Assembly (NCBI GenBank): GCA_002336895.1
Contig: DDFC01000022.1
Location: 124,001-188,000, forward strand
DNA length: 64,000 bases
From: Verrucomicrobiaceae bacterium UBA1938
GTDB lineage: Bacteria; Verrucomicrobiota; Verrucomicrobiia; Verrucomicrobiales; Verrucomicrobiaceae
Reading direction: 5' to 3'
Position 1 is the stretch's first letter. Every line of letters begins with the position of its first letter. Position numbers and translations under genes: made by a program. Shown piece after piece: positions 8,284 through 17,532 of this stretch. Below the pieces are notes generated by a model, which did not search any database, was not told where the DNA came from, and saw nothing but the letters and a program-made list of their open reading frames with translations.

Positions 8284-10167
8284 ATGCTGCGCCGTTCTCT
8301 GGTTCCGTCGTTATCCCTGATCCTTTCGCTCTCCGCTGGCCGGTCTCTTTCCGGTGCTGATGCTGAGGCATTGTGGTCGGGCAAGGTGCGTCAGATTCTG
8401 GATGTGAACTGCGTCAAATGCCATGGCGTGCTGGAGCAGAAAGGCGGCTTGGAGCTGGACACCCCGGAGATGGTGATCAAAGGCGGTGAAAACGGTGCCG
8501 TGGTGCTGCCGGGCAAGCCCGAGGAGAGCGCACTCTACTCCAGCCTGAACGCAGGTGCCGACCCGCACATGCCGCCCAAAAAGCAGCTCTCCGACGCCGA
8601 CCGTGCCGCTGTGAAGGAATGGATCTCCCAGCTGCCCACCGCCCCTGTGACGGCCAAGACGCAGCCGAAACCGAAGCGCCAGTTTGCCTCCGGCGAAGAG
8701 GCCATCGCCACCCTGCTGGAAGAAGGCTGGAAACAAGCTAACGTGAAGCCCTCTGCCCCCGTCTCGGATGCCGTGTGGTGCCGCCGTGTGTATCTGGACC
8801 TAGTAGGGCGCATCCCCACGCAGGCGGAGCTGGCGGCCTTTCTCGCCGCGCCGCAGCGGGATGCGCTGATCGACAAGCTGCTCGCCTCCGCCGACTACCC
8901 CGTGCGCATGCGCGAGCTGTGGGACACGTTTCTCATGGGCCGCCTGCCGCGTGGCAATCCGGACGGCCGCCGCAAGGGCTCCGGCTGGTGGACCTTTCTG
9001 GAAAAAGCCTTCAAAGACAACCGCCCGTGGAATGAGGTGGTGTATGACGTCCTCTGCGCGCGCCCTGATCCCAAACCCGAACGCAAAGGCGCGGCGTGGT
9101 TTTTGTTTGAGCGGAAGAACGACTTTCAGAAGATCGCCGAAGCCGTGGCCCCCGTGGTCTATGGCACCAAGATCGACTGCGCGCAGTGCCACGACCACCC
9201 GCTGGCGCGTGAGATCAAGCAGGCGCACTACTGGGGTCTGGTATCCGCCTTCAACCGCAGCAAAAACGTGGACGGCAGCCTCGGCGTGGCGGAGTCCGCC
9301 ATTGGCGGGTTCATGAATTTCACCAACCTCAAAAAGGAATCCCAGCCCGCTGTAGTGACGATGCTCACCGGCCGCACGCTTCCCGAGACCTGGCCCAGTG
9401 GCGAGACCAAGGAGAAGGACGATCCAGAGCTCTACGAAGACCCCAAGGCCGCCGTTCGCATCCCCAAATACTCCCGCCGCGAGGCCTTTGCCGATGCCGC
9501 CACCCACGACAATCCGCTGCTGGCGCGCGCCTTTGTGAACCGCATGTGGGCGGCGCTGACCGGACGTGGCATCGTCAATCCTCCTGACGAAATCAACGAG
9601 CGCAACACTCCCAGCCACCCCGAGCTGCTGGACTGGCTGGCGGAGGACTTTGCCGCGCACCACTATGATACCCGCCGCGTGGTGCGCGAGATCGTGCGCA
9701 GCCGCGTGTATGCGCTGGGGGCCTCCTCAGCCGCACCTGAGCTCTTTGCCGGCATGCTGGAGCGCCCGCTCACGGCGGAGCAGCTGGCGCGCTCCTGGCG
9801 CGTGGCGCTGGACCTGCCGCCGCAGGAGGATGAATTCCGCCGTCAGGTCATCACCGCCATGCCCGATGTGCTGCCCAAGGAATACAACGCCACCTTCCAG
9901 CAGGCGCAGTTCCTCTCCGGCGGGCCAACCATGAGCGCGCTCTTTCAGGCCGCGCAGGGCGGCATCACCACAAGGCTCACCGCCCTGCCAGACGCAGGTG
10001 CACGGGTCAGAGAGGCCTTCCAGTCCGTTTACAGCCGCGCCCCCGCCGCCGATGAAGCCACGGCTGCCGCCGCCCTTCTCAAGGCCGAATCCTCCAAGCC
10101 CGCCGAAGCCACCCGCGATCTCCTCTGGGCGCTGCTGACCAGCGCGGAGTTCATGGCGATGCCGTGA
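8284..10167 (+). CDS. DUF1549/DUF1553 protein with N-terminal c-type cytochrome domain (PSD1 type)
   Basis: A 627-residue exported protein. A signal peptide (residues 1-22, ending SLSGADA) precedes a planctomycete-type cytochrome domain with heme motif CVKCH near residue 41. DUF1549 occupies about 145-350 and contains a second CAQCH motif followed by DHPLAREIKQAHYWG. DUF1553 fills the C-terminal part (NPLLARAFVNRMWAALTGRG). Such proteins are abundant in Planctomycetes and Verrucomicrobia and are almost always followed directly by a DUF1501 gene; the biochemical role is unproven, with links to polysaccharide breakdown proposed. Here the DUF1501 partner is 4.3 kb downstream, separated by two inserted genes. 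It is somewhat shorter than many relatives. Confidence 0.88.
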   Translation: MLRRSLVPSLSLILSLSAGRSLSGADAEALWSGKVRQILDVNCVKCHGVLEQKGGLELDTPEMVIKGGENGAVVLPGKPEESALYSSLNAGADPHMPPKKQLSDADRAAVKEWISQLPTAPVTAKTQPKPKRQFASGEEAIATLLEEGWKQANVKPSAPVSDAVWCRRVYLDLVGRIPTQAELAAFLAAPQRDALIDKLLASADYPVRMRELWDTFLMGRLPRGNPDGRRKGSGWWTFLEKAFKDNRPWNEVVYDVLCARPDPKPERKGAAWFLFERKNDFQKIAEAVAPVVYGTKIDCAQCHDHPLAREIKQAHYWGLVSAFNRSKNVDGSLGVAESAIGGFMNFTNLKKESQPAVVTMLTGRTLPETWPSGETKEKDDPELYEDPKAAVRIPKYSRREAFADAATHDNPLLARAFVNRMWAALTGRGIVNPPDEINERNTPSHPELLDWLAEDFAAHHYDTRRVVREIVRSRVYALGASSAAPELFAGMLERPLTAEQLARSWRVALDLPPQEDEFRRQVITAMPDVLPKEYNATFQQAQFLSGGPTMSALFQAAQGGITTRLTALPDAGARVREAFQSVYSRAPAADEATAAAALLKAESSKPAEATRDLLWALLTSAEFMAMP

Positions 10168-10243
10168 GGGGCGGAATCACAAGACCGATGTGTATTCTGC
10201 GAATGGCTTGACCCCATTTATTTCATGGTGAACGCTCGGTTAG

Positions 10244-11575
10244 ATGTCAGCCGACTACTACCTGCACACCGACAATCCCACCGAGACTGATGCTCTTGGT
10301 CGTCAAGAACTCGTCGCTGACATAGTGAGGCGCGTCGTGAGTTGTGAATGCCCTCAGGTGCTCGGTCTGCATGGTGATTGGGGCTCGGGCAAGACCAGTG
10401 CGCTGATGCAAGTGCGAAAGGAGCTGGCGAAGACCTTCGAAGAAAGCACCCCAGTCGTGTGGTTTGAGGCATGGCGTTATCAAAACGAATCCACACCCAT
10501 AGTTGCCTTGCTTCACGCTATCCGTGAGCGCCTGAGTTGGCGAAGCAAGGCTTGGAACGTGACGAAAAAACTCGGTGAGATTACCATCCGTTCCGCGCTC
10601 CTCCATTGGGATGAGATCACACGCATTATTGGCGTTCAGGCTCCGAAAATAGATGCTGGAAAAATCGATAAGGTAGGCGAAACCTGGGAAAAAGAACATC
10701 TCGCTTCCAAGCTACCTGCACAGGCCACCACCGAGTTGTTGGATCAAGCTCTCGACCAGCTTCTGGCCAAAGATGCCAAGCCCGAGAGCGACCAAGTGCA
10801 GACCTCCACTGACAATAATCGTCTTGTTATAATCATCGACGATCTTGACCGCTGTCATCCCGAGGCCGCCTTTCGCTTGCTGGAGGGGATCAAAATCTAT
10901 CTTGGCCTCCGCCGCTGTGTATTCATTCTGGGAATTAATCAGCGTGAGATTGAGCGTGCCATCGAAAAGCAAATCCCTGCTGCTGATGACGCCGACTCTC
11001 GGCGCGCCCGTGCCAAAGAATACCTCGACAAACTCTGCGGTCACATCTGGCGCCTGCCTTACATAAACTCTACGCTTCAGGCAGCACTGATCAAACAATG
11101 GCTCACTGATGCAGGATTGGCTGAACCATTCATTACTAGCGTTGTGGCGTGCATACAGCACACAGGTTGCCTGCCACCGAATCCGCGCAAAATGAAACGC
11201 TTTGCCAATGGCCTGATCAGTCTCCATCACCGGGCAAAGCAAGCGCTCGCCGAGTCCGAACTTACTGATGAAAATTGGAAGACAGGCTGCCTCGTCCTGC
11301 TTTCCTGCTTGGATGCTTTTCATCCCGAACTGCACCGCCGATTGCAGATCCATGATGCGTGCTGGCTGAGTATTGTGAACTGGTGTCGCGATGGCAAGTC
11401 GCCTCCTCTAGACGATCCGCTGTCGCCTGCCTTGAAGGAACTCCAACTTACGACTGTGGGTCAATTGGCTCAGCATTACGACCCTGCTGCCCCGAATGTA
11501 TTCTATCCTCAGCGGCTCATTAATGATCTTGAATCCGTAACCATCAGTCAGCTCAAACCCTTCCTTTGTCTCTGA
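10244..11575 (+). CDS. KAP-family P-loop NTPase
   Basis: A 443-residue soluble P-loop protein. Walker A is GLHGDWGSGKTSAL near residues 41-52. It is followed by the KAP hallmark VVWFEAWRYQNE, and Walker B is IIIDDLDRCHPE near 198-209. A KMKRFANGL segment lies in the C-terminal half. No membrane helices are visible, unlike the animal Kidins220 and many bacterial members. KAP NTPases include PifA, the F-plasmid protein that excludes phage T7. The gene is AT-richer than its neighbours, starts 77 bp after the DUF1549/1553 gene and ends three bases before the NACHT-LRR gene, so the pair forms one unit. Family assignment is firm; a defence role is inferred. Confidence 0.85.
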   Translation: MSADYYLHTDNPTETDALGRQELVADIVRRVVSCECPQVLGLHGDWGSGKTSALMQVRKELAKTFEESTPVVWFEAWRYQNESTPIVALLHAIRERLSWRSKAWNVTKKLGEITIRSALLHWDEITRIIGVQAPKIDAGKIDKVGETWEKEHLASKLPAQATTELLDQALDQLLAKDAKPESDQVQTSTDNNRLVIIIDDLDRCHPEAAFRLLEGIKIYLGLRRCVFILGINQREIERAIEKQIPAADDADSRRARAKEYLDKLCGHIWRLPYINSTLQAALIKQWLTDAGLAEPFITSVVACIQHTGCLPPNPRKMKRFANGLISLHHRAKQALAESELTDENWKTGCLVLLSCLDAFHPELHRRLQIHDACWLSIVNWCRDGKSPPLDDPLSPALKELQLTTVGQLAQHYDPAAPNVFYPQRLINDLESVTISQLKPFLCL

Positions 11576-11578
11576 GCC

Positions 11579-14311
11579 ATGGCTGTCTCTCCTCCACCCA
11601 CCAACTTACCTGTTGAGGCCTTGCTTGACCCCCTCAACTCGCTGCCTCTCATTCGCTATTTTCGGAATCTCAGCGACCACTTCAGCATTCATCAGAATCT
11701 CGGCCTGCCACCACCCGGAAGGGCGGACGAAGAGGACAAACCACTGCTCATCCGCGACCTCTTCGTCGAGCCATCCTGCTCTTCTAGGCATCTCACTCCT
11801 GCGGCGTTTGATGAGCAATTAAAAAATGAAGAATCACCCGTATCCCCCTTGCTGCCCGCATTGGGCGAACATCGACGCGTCGTGTTGCTCGCGGACCCAG
11901 GCATGGGCAAAAGCACCTTGATTCAATGGCTCATCACAGCGCTCATAGCGCCGTTTCGGCCTGTGCCAGCAGCCCCCTTGGGCAAGGCTATTCCATTGCC
12001 TTTTATTCTACGCGACCTCGTGCCCTTACTGCCGGGGGACTGTCACGATTGGTCGTGGTCAGTCTTGCTTCAGGCATTCAAAGATTACAGGCCCGTCCGT
12101 GCCGCTGCCGAAGCTCTGGCTGCACCGTTGGTGAACGATGAGGTGGTTTTCTCAACGCTGCTGAAGTCAGAGGATGCATTTTTCCTGATTGATGGCTTGG
12201 ATGAAATAGGCGATCCAGAGCGACGTCGGGCCATGCGAAATACTTTGTGGCAAGGGTTCAATGCGCATCCGCACGCACGCTTTCTCGTTACCTCTCGGAT
12301 CGTTGGCTATGATGAAGCACCGGTCGATGTGAACGAGGAAATTTCTCCAGACTTGTTTCTCCAGCAAATCGGGGGCAAAGAGCCTGTGGCACTCATCAAT
12401 CCAGATGGCGGCATGGTTGTAACCAGCAGTAAAGATGCTGAGCATTACCCTTCTGAGTGGCCCAGAGGGCGCGTGACAAATGCTAACCTTAACAAACGCC
12501 TTGCCACTCTGCTCTACCTCTCCCCATTTGACGACAGCCAGCAGGACCTTTTCGCTCGGAACTGGTATCTGCCGCGTCTCGGCCAGGCCGCAGGCACGGA
12601 GCGGGCGGAGAATTTTATGGAGGCAGTGCGGCGGCATCCTTCCACGCAGGTGATAGGGCGCGTGCCGAATCTGCTTTATCTGCTAGCCCTGCTCTACCGG
12701 CACAAGGCACACCTGCCAGATGGCCGGGCGCAGGTGTATGCGGCCATCTCGGATGCTTATTTGGAGGGAATTACCTTGGCGCGGAAGCTCAAGCATCTAC
12801 AAGGGCTTTCTGTGCCCTACACACTTCAGGAAAAGGAGAGCTTCCTGGCCACGATTGCCATGCACATGCAAGTGCGGCGCGGCGAACTGGCGAAGGAGGC
12901 TAATAGAGAAGAGGAAGAAGAGTTTCATAGCAGTGAAGTGCTGGCGACAAGCGCGGAACTTCTCCAGTGGCTAGCCCCGAGTTTCGGCGGGGCGCAAACA
13001 CCGGAGGCCTGTGCGGCCGTGGATGAGTTCATACAGTTTGTCGCCCGACGCGCTGGGCTGCTGCTACCACGCGGGGAGGGCGTGTTCGCCTTTGCCCACC
13101 TGTCCTTCCAGGAATATTATGCCGCCCGACACCTGAAGGCGGAGTTCAGTCGCCTCAGCTTCGGTAGCGACGAACTTGATAGCCTGCCCGTGGAAGCTAT
13201 CCAAGCCAGCTACGATAAGCTAATTGAATGGTCGCGAGAGAGCGCATGGCGGGAGGTCTTCATCTTTCTAGTGGAGAGTCAAAAGGAGGATGTCCACATC
13301 ACTTGGGCGCTGATGCAAAAAGTCTTCCTCACGGATGCTGCAAAGGAGGAACTACAGAAACCCGACCAGAACGGTCAACCGCACCGTTGCTTGCCATTCG
13401 CCGCCGCCGAACTACTGGCCAGCCTCTCGATTAACCGTGATGTCAGCCTGCTAGACAACCACAGGCAAAAGATCTGGAGCAGTCTCTGGCAGTCATACCT
13501 ACGTTGGCCGTTTAATTTTACAGTGCAGTATCATTCTTGGCCTATCGCCCCTGTATTGCTGCAAGCAACACCTTTCCAGCCGCAGGTAGTGCAGGCTTTG
13601 GTAGGCCAAGCAAATAGGATAACCCATCTTTCACTGGAGAGCTGCGACCAGATTACCAATGTCGGCTTCCTTTCACGACTACAACATTTAGAAGAGCTTG
13701 AACTTTACGCCTGCACCAGAGTGACTAGCTTGGAGTCGCTGCAAGACTTACCCTTGCACTCGCTTTCCCTTGGTGAATGCACTGGGCTGACGAGCCTGGA
13801 GCCGCTACGCAATGTGCCCTTGGAGTTGCTTCTCCTCTGGAGTTGTACTGGGGTAACGAGCCTAGAGCCGCTGCGAACCTTGCCCTTGCAGTCGCTAAAT
13901 CTCGCTAACTGCCCTGGGGTGACGAGCCTGGAGCCGCTACGAGCTTTGCCCTTGCAGTCGCTTGACCTCAGTGGCTGCACTGGGGTGACGAGCCTGGAGC
14001 CGCTGCGAGCCTTGCCCTTGCAGTCGCTTGACCTCAATGGCTGCACTGGGGTGACGGACCTGGAGCCGTTGAGCGCATTACCCTTGCAGTCGCTTGACCT
14101 TTATGGCTGCACTGGGGTGACGAGCCTGGAGCCGCTGCGAGGCCTGCCCTTGCGGTCTCTTAAGTTAGTGATATGCACCGGCGTGACGAGTCTGGAGCCG
14201 CTGCATGACCTGCCTTTACAGTCGCTTAATCTCTATGGCTGCACTGGTGTGCCTGATGCGGAGGTAGAGGCGTTGAAGAAAGCTTTGCCTAATTGCAGGA
14301 TGCATTCATGA
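11579..14311 (+). CDS. NACHT-domain NTPase with C-terminal leucine-rich repeats (NLR-like)
   Basis: A 910-residue STAND-type NTPase. The first 95 residues are unassigned and include an EEDKPLLIRDLFVEP stretch. The NACHT domain has Walker A LLADPGMGKSTLI near 102-114 and Walker B FFLIDGLDEIGD near 200-211, then an arginine-containing LVTSRIVGYDEAP segment like NACHT sensor regions. A helical region with FAFAHLSFQEYYAARHL (near 504-520) matches the winged-helix/helical C-terminus of NACHT proteins. From about 680 to the end are leucine-rich repeats: eight tandem 22-residue units with consensus TGVTSLEPLRALPLQSLDL. Bacterial NACHT and other STAND proteins are known antiphage sensors. No separate effector domain is recognised; it could be the short N-terminus or the KAP partner. 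Confidence 0.88.
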   Translation: MAVSPPPTNLPVEALLDPLNSLPLIRYFRNLSDHFSIHQNLGLPPPGRADEEDKPLLIRDLFVEPSCSSRHLTPAAFDEQLKNEESPVSPLLPALGEHRRVVLLADPGMGKSTLIQWLITALIAPFRPVPAAPLGKAIPLPFILRDLVPLLPGDCHDWSWSVLLQAFKDYRPVRAAAEALAAPLVNDEVVFSTLLKSEDAFFLIDGLDEIGDPERRRAMRNTLWQGFNAHPHARFLVTSRIVGYDEAPVDVNEEISPDLFLQQIGGKEPVALINPDGGMVVTSSKDAEHYPSEWPRGRVTNANLNKRLATLLYLSPFDDSQQDLFARNWYLPRLGQAAGTERAENFMEAVRRHPSTQVIGRVPNLLYLLALLYRHKAHLPDGRAQVYAAISDAYLEGITLARKLKHLQGLSVPYTLQEKESFLATIAMHMQVRRGELAKEANREEEEEFHSSEVLATSAELLQWLAPSFGGAQTPEACAAVDEFIQFVARRAGLLLPRGEGVFAFAHLSFQEYYAARHLKAEFSRLSFGSDELDSLPVEAIQASYDKLIEWSRESAWREVFIFLVESQKEDVHITWALMQKVFLTDAAKEELQKPDQNGQPHRCLPFAAAELLASLSINRDVSLLDNHRQKIWSSLWQSYLRWPFNFTVQYHSWPIAPVLLQATPFQPQVVQALVGQANRITHLSLESCDQITNVGFLSRLQHLEELELYACTRVTSLESLQDLPLHSLSLGECTGLTSLEPLRNVPLELLLLWSCTGVTSLEPLRTLPLQSLNLANCPGVTSLEPLRALPLQSLDLSGCTGVTSLEPLRALPLQSLDLNGCTGVTDLEPLSALPLQSLDLYGCTGVTSLEPLRGLPLRSLKLVICTGVTSLEPLHDLPLQSLNLYGCTGVPDAEVEALKKALPNCRMHS
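13715..14242 (+). repeat. Eight tandem 66-bp units encoding 22-residue leucine-rich repeats
   Basis: The units start at 13715 and recur every 66 bp without gaps, ending at 14242. Each encodes T-G-V-T-S-L-E-P-L then a variable turn, then LPLQSLDL and a Cys-ending loop. Framework positions are almost identical even at third codon positions (CTGGAGCCGCTGCGA recurs), while residues after LDL and at the turn vary. This suggests repeat expansion by recombination with change concentrated at exposed positions. Confidence 0.9.
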
Positions 14312-14473
14312 CCGCTGATTACGACTTCGGATCTGATAGCGTCTAGGCAAAAAGCAAGTCCTTCGGACGCCTGTCCCTCCACTCAAGAAGCTGCGCGGCC
14401 ACCAAAAATCCTGCTAAAAACCGGCTCAAAACGGTGTAACCTTGCTGCGCCCTGAAACGCCCCTTTTTCCCTG

Positions 14474-15799
14474 ATGAACCTCCGCGATCCCCATCCCCGC
14501 TGCCCCACGGCTGAGCATACGCTGCACCGGCGGCTGTTTTTAAAGGGCCTCACGGGCGGGGCGCTGGCCAGCACGGCCAGCTTTACCGGCCTGTTTCACA
14601 ATCCGGTCTTCGCGGAGGAGACCAAGAAGAAGCAGAAGCACTGCATCCTGCTGTGGCTGTGCGGCGCGCCCAGCCAGTTTGAGACGTGGTATCCCAAACC
14701 TGGCAGTCTGGGCAATGGCCCCTTTGGAGCCATCCCCACCAAGATCCCGGGCATCCAGTTCTCCGGGCTGATGCCGAAATGCGCCAGCATCGCGGACAAG
14801 CTGAACATCGTGCGCAGCATGAAGACGGGCCAGCCGGAGCATCTGCAGGCGATCAATCTGCTGCAACGCGGCAGCCCGGAGCGCGCAGGCTTTGTGCGCC
14901 CCACGCTGGGCAGCACGCTCTCCCAGGCCATGGGGCAGCTGGATGCGAAGCTGCCCAATTTCATCTTCCTCGACCCCGTCCCCGGCGGGAATGAATTTGA
15001 AGGCTTCAAGGCGGGCAACTGGGCTGGATGGCTGGGCGCGGAGCATGCGCCCGTGCGCCTGGGCGGCGACTACACCAAGATGCTGCACGAGGAAGCCGCC
15101 AGCATCCCGGCGCATGATCGTGAATCCCGTGAAACGCTGCGCCGCTTTCTCACCGCCAAGTATGAGCGCGACCGCAGCAGCGCCGTGGCGCGCAGCCAGA
15201 ATGCGGCCTTTGAGCGCCTCAAGGGGCTGTCTGCCAGCGCGGACCTCTTTGACCTGAACAAGATCCCCGCCAAGGACCGCGAGCGCTACGGGCCGGGCAG
15301 CTTTGCCCAGCATGCGCTGATGTCCCGCCACCTGGTGGAAAACGGCGCGCCGTTCGTCATGGTAGCCAATGGTATGAACTGGGACAACCATGTCTTCAAT
15401 CACGAGATCCACCAGATGCTCGTGCCGGAGCTGGACCGCGTGCTTTACCACCTGATCACCGACCTGGAGGAGCGCGGCCTGCTGGACTCCACGCTGGTCA
15501 TTGCGATGGGGGAATTTGGCCGCAGCCCGTGGATGAATGCCGCACGCGGACGCGAGCACTACCCCAATGCCTGGAGCATGATGATGACCGGCTGCGGACT
15601 GAAGCGCGGCGTGGTCACGGGTGCCACGGATGCAGACGGCGTGGACGTGATCGAAAAGCCCTACAGCGAGCAGAACCTCTTTGCCACGATCTTCACGGCG
15701 CTGGGGATCGATCCCTATGCGGAGTATGACCTGCCGGGCATGCCCACCTTTCACCGCGTGGAAAACAAGATGGAACCCATCCGCGACATCCTGGCCTGA
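14474..15799 (+). CDS. Tat-exported DUF1501 protein
   Basis: A 441-residue protein with a twin-arginine-type leader (HRRLFLKGLTGGALAS) and a mature domain of DUF1501, which has an alkaline-phosphatase/sulfatase-like fold. Visible family landmarks are LWLCGAPSQFETWYPKP near the N-terminus, MGEFGRSPWMN and GREHYPNAWSMMM near the C-terminus, and a terminal YSEQNLFATIFTALGID. The normal partner is a DUF1549/1553 protein; that gene lies at 8284-10167 but is cut off by the KAP and NACHT genes. The WD40 gene follows after 8 bp. It is expected in the periplasm; the substrate is unknown. Confidence 0.9.
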   Translation: MNLRDPHPRCPTAEHTLHRRLFLKGLTGGALASTASFTGLFHNPVFAEETKKKQKHCILLWLCGAPSQFETWYPKPGSLGNGPFGAIPTKIPGIQFSGLMPKCASIADKLNIVRSMKTGQPEHLQAINLLQRGSPERAGFVRPTLGSTLSQAMGQLDAKLPNFIFLDPVPGGNEFEGFKAGNWAGWLGAEHAPVRLGGDYTKMLHEEAASIPAHDRESRETLRRFLTAKYERDRSSAVARSQNAAFERLKGLSASADLFDLNKIPAKDRERYGPGSFAQHALMSRHLVENGAPFVMVANGMNWDNHVFNHEIHQMLVPELDRVLYHLITDLEERGLLDSTLVIAMGEFGRSPWMNAARGREHYPNAWSMMMTGCGLKRGVVTGATDADGVDVIEKPYSEQNLFATIFTALGIDPYAEYDLPGMPTFHRVENKMEPIRDILA

Positions 15800-15807
15800 G
15801 ACCGACC

Positions 15808-16872
15808 ATGAAACTGACCCGTACGAAACAACATGAACTGCCCACCGGCGTGCTGGGTCTGGCCTCCACCCCGGATGGCACGCAGGTCTTTGCCGCCTGC
15901 ATGGACGGCACCGTGCACGCCGTGGAGATGGCCTCCGGCAAGAAGGAGAAGTTTGAAGCCGTGCACACCTCCTATGCCAGCGGCTGCGCTCTGCTGCCCG
16001 ATGGCAAAACGCTGATCACCGCCGGCTATGATGGCCGCCTGATCTGGCATGATGTGACCACGCGCAAAGCCATCCGCGAGGTGAAGGCGCATGATTTCTG
16101 GAGCTGGCAGATGGCGCTCTCCCCCGATGGCAGATACGTGGCCAGCGTGACGGGCCAGTACCTGCCCGGCGGCTGGAAGTACGAGCCTGCCGCAGAGACG
16201 GAGCCCGGCGTGCGTGTTTACGACACCGCCAGCGGCGCTCTCGTGGCCAGCTACAGCCACGCGCCGCCCGTGCTGAGCTGCGCCTTCAGCCCGGACTCCA
16301 GGCATCTGGCCGCAGGCAACATGATGGGCGAGGTGCGTGTGTGGGATGTGCAGGCCAAAGACGGCAAGCCCGTGGCGCAGTGGAGCACGCCTGACTTTAC
16401 CTCCTGGGGCACGACCAAGTCCCACCACTACTCCGGCGGCATCTACGGCCTGGCTTTTTCACCAGATGGCAATGCGGTGGTAGGTTGTGGTATGGGCCCG
16501 ATGGGCGATCCCATGGCGGGCAATGGCAAGATGACCTGGCAGCGCTGGGAATGGCGCGCTGGCAGGAAGATCGATCAGATCAAGGACGGTCAGCACGGCT
16601 CCGGCCTCATGGAGGCGCTGGCGTGGCACCCCGATGGAAAGCACTTCCTCATGGCAGGCAGGCAGGCGCAGGGCACGTGGAATGCCGCGCTCTTCAGCGC
16701 AGCGGATGGCACACTCATCTCCTCGATGGACACCAAGTCCCGCCTGACCCGCGCCCGCTTCACGGCCGATGGCAAAGGCATGGTGGCCTCGGTCATCACC
16801 GGCGCTGGCAAGGTCAAGCCCGGCCACTGGGAGCCCATGGGGCGCGTGCAGTTGTACAGTGTGGAGGCGTGA
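15808..16872 (+). CDS. WD40 beta-propeller protein
   Basis: A 354-residue protein made almost entirely of WD40-like repeats, with recurring blocks such as GVLGLASTPDGTQVFAACMDG, ISTAGYDGRLIWHD-type strands and VLSCAFSPDSRHLAAGNMMG. About six or seven blades can be seen. There is no clear signal peptide. WD40 proteins of this kind often sit with DUF1549/1553 and DUF1501 genes in Planctomycetes and Verrucomicrobia, probably as a binding platform. The 8-bp gap after the DUF1501 gene supports co-transcription. Partner and ligand are unknown. Confidence 0.85.
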   Translation: MKLTRTKQHELPTGVLGLASTPDGTQVFAACMDGTVHAVEMASGKKEKFEAVHTSYASGCALLPDGKTLITAGYDGRLIWHDVTTRKAIREVKAHDFWSWQMALSPDGRYVASVTGQYLPGGWKYEPAAETEPGVRVYDTASGALVASYSHAPPVLSCAFSPDSRHLAAGNMMGEVRVWDVQAKDGKPVAQWSTPDFTSWGTTKSHHYSGGIYGLAFSPDGNAVVGCGMGPMGDPMAGNGKMTWQRWEWRAGRKIDQIKDGQHGSGLMEALAWHPDGKHFLMAGRQAQGTWNAALFSAADGTLISSMDTKSRLTRARFTADGKGMVASVITGAGKVKPGHWEPMGRVQLYSVEA

Positions 16873-16884
16873 GGCTGGCGGTAT

Positions 16885-17074
16885 ATTTGGAGTGCGGTCG
16901 CGCAGATGCACGGCGCAAGCCTGCATCGTAGCTACCGCTTTCGCGGGGTTATGGGCTACGCCCACCGTCCTGCCTGCGAGTGGGTGCTTTCGACAGCCTC
17001 ATTTTTCTGCATGCCACCGGGTCTGCGAAAGCGGTAGCTACGGTCGTGCCTCCCTTCGCAACCGCACTCCAAAT
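16885..17074. repeat. About 190-bp element with terminal and internal inverted repeats (MITE-like)
   Basis: The ends are ATTTGGAGTGCGGTCGCG (16885-16902) and its near-perfect reverse complement (17057-17074, one mismatch in 18). Inside is a perfect 18-bp inverted pair, CGTAGCTACCGCTTTCGC (16927-16944) and its complement (17025-17042). No coding capacity is seen. It lies between the convergent WD40 and ybeY genes. The form is that of a non-autonomous mobile element or large REP-type repeat. Confidence 0.75.
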
Positions 17075-17082
17075 CAGCGCTG

Positions 17083-17532
17083 CTACTTCGCGGCCACCTT
17101 CTCCACCGCACCCTTCAGCACCGCCTCCTGAATCCGCGCCATCTCCTTTGCTTCTTCTGCCTCATGGTCGTCCCATCCGGCGAGGTGCATGAGGCCGTGC
17201 ACGAGATACAGCGCCACCTCGTGGTCGAGGGGCTGGCCGTGGTCTGTGCCCTGACGCAGCGCGGTGTCGGCGCTGATGAGGATCTCCCCATGATGGAAGG
17301 TGATGACGTCTGTGGGCGTGGGATCGTCCAGAAAGTCCCCGTGCACGCGGGCGATGTCGGCATCATCGACAATGGTGATCTCGATCTCTTCCAGCAGCGC
17401 CAGCGGGGCGTCGGGAGACTTCAGGGCGGCGAGGCAGCCGGGGAGTGCGGCTTTGCCGATGCGGCGCAGCCAGGGCAGCGGGATGGCGTGGGCTTTCTGC
17501 CGGTTGTAGATACGGAGCTTGGGCAGCGGCAT
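17083..17532 (-). CDS. ybeY: Endoribonuclease YbeY (16S rRNA maturation)
   Basis: A 149-residue YbeY/UPF0054 protein. The zinc-binding motif HGLMHLAGWDDH, with three histidines, is intact near residues 113-124, and the preceding region contains PTDVITFHHGEI, the usual family signature. YbeY processes 16S rRNA 3' ends and helps ribosome quality control in the cytoplasm. Its start overlaps the stop of the HD-domain gene in a TGATG arrangement, and phoH lies just upstream: the phoH/HD-phosphohydrolase/ybeY order is widely conserved, which supports the calls for all three. Confidence 0.93.
   Translation of the reverse strand: MPLPKLRIYNRQKAHAIPLPWLRRIGKAALPGCLAALKSPDAPLALLEEIEITIVDDADIARVHGDFLDDPTPTDVITFHHGEILISADTALRQGTDHGQPLDHEVALYLVHGLMHLAGWDDHEAEEAKEMARIQEAVLKGAVEKVAAK

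Noticed and set aside
5163..8384. Very long open frame on the minus strand opposite the export and Wzc-like genes
   Set aside because: Rich in His, Gly and Leu with no domain. It is the complement of two well-supported genes in high-GC DNA.
13715..14242. Regular 66-bp repeats considered as a CRISPR-like array
   Set aside because: There are no distinct repeats and unique spacers. Every unit stays in frame and encodes a leucine-rich repeat.
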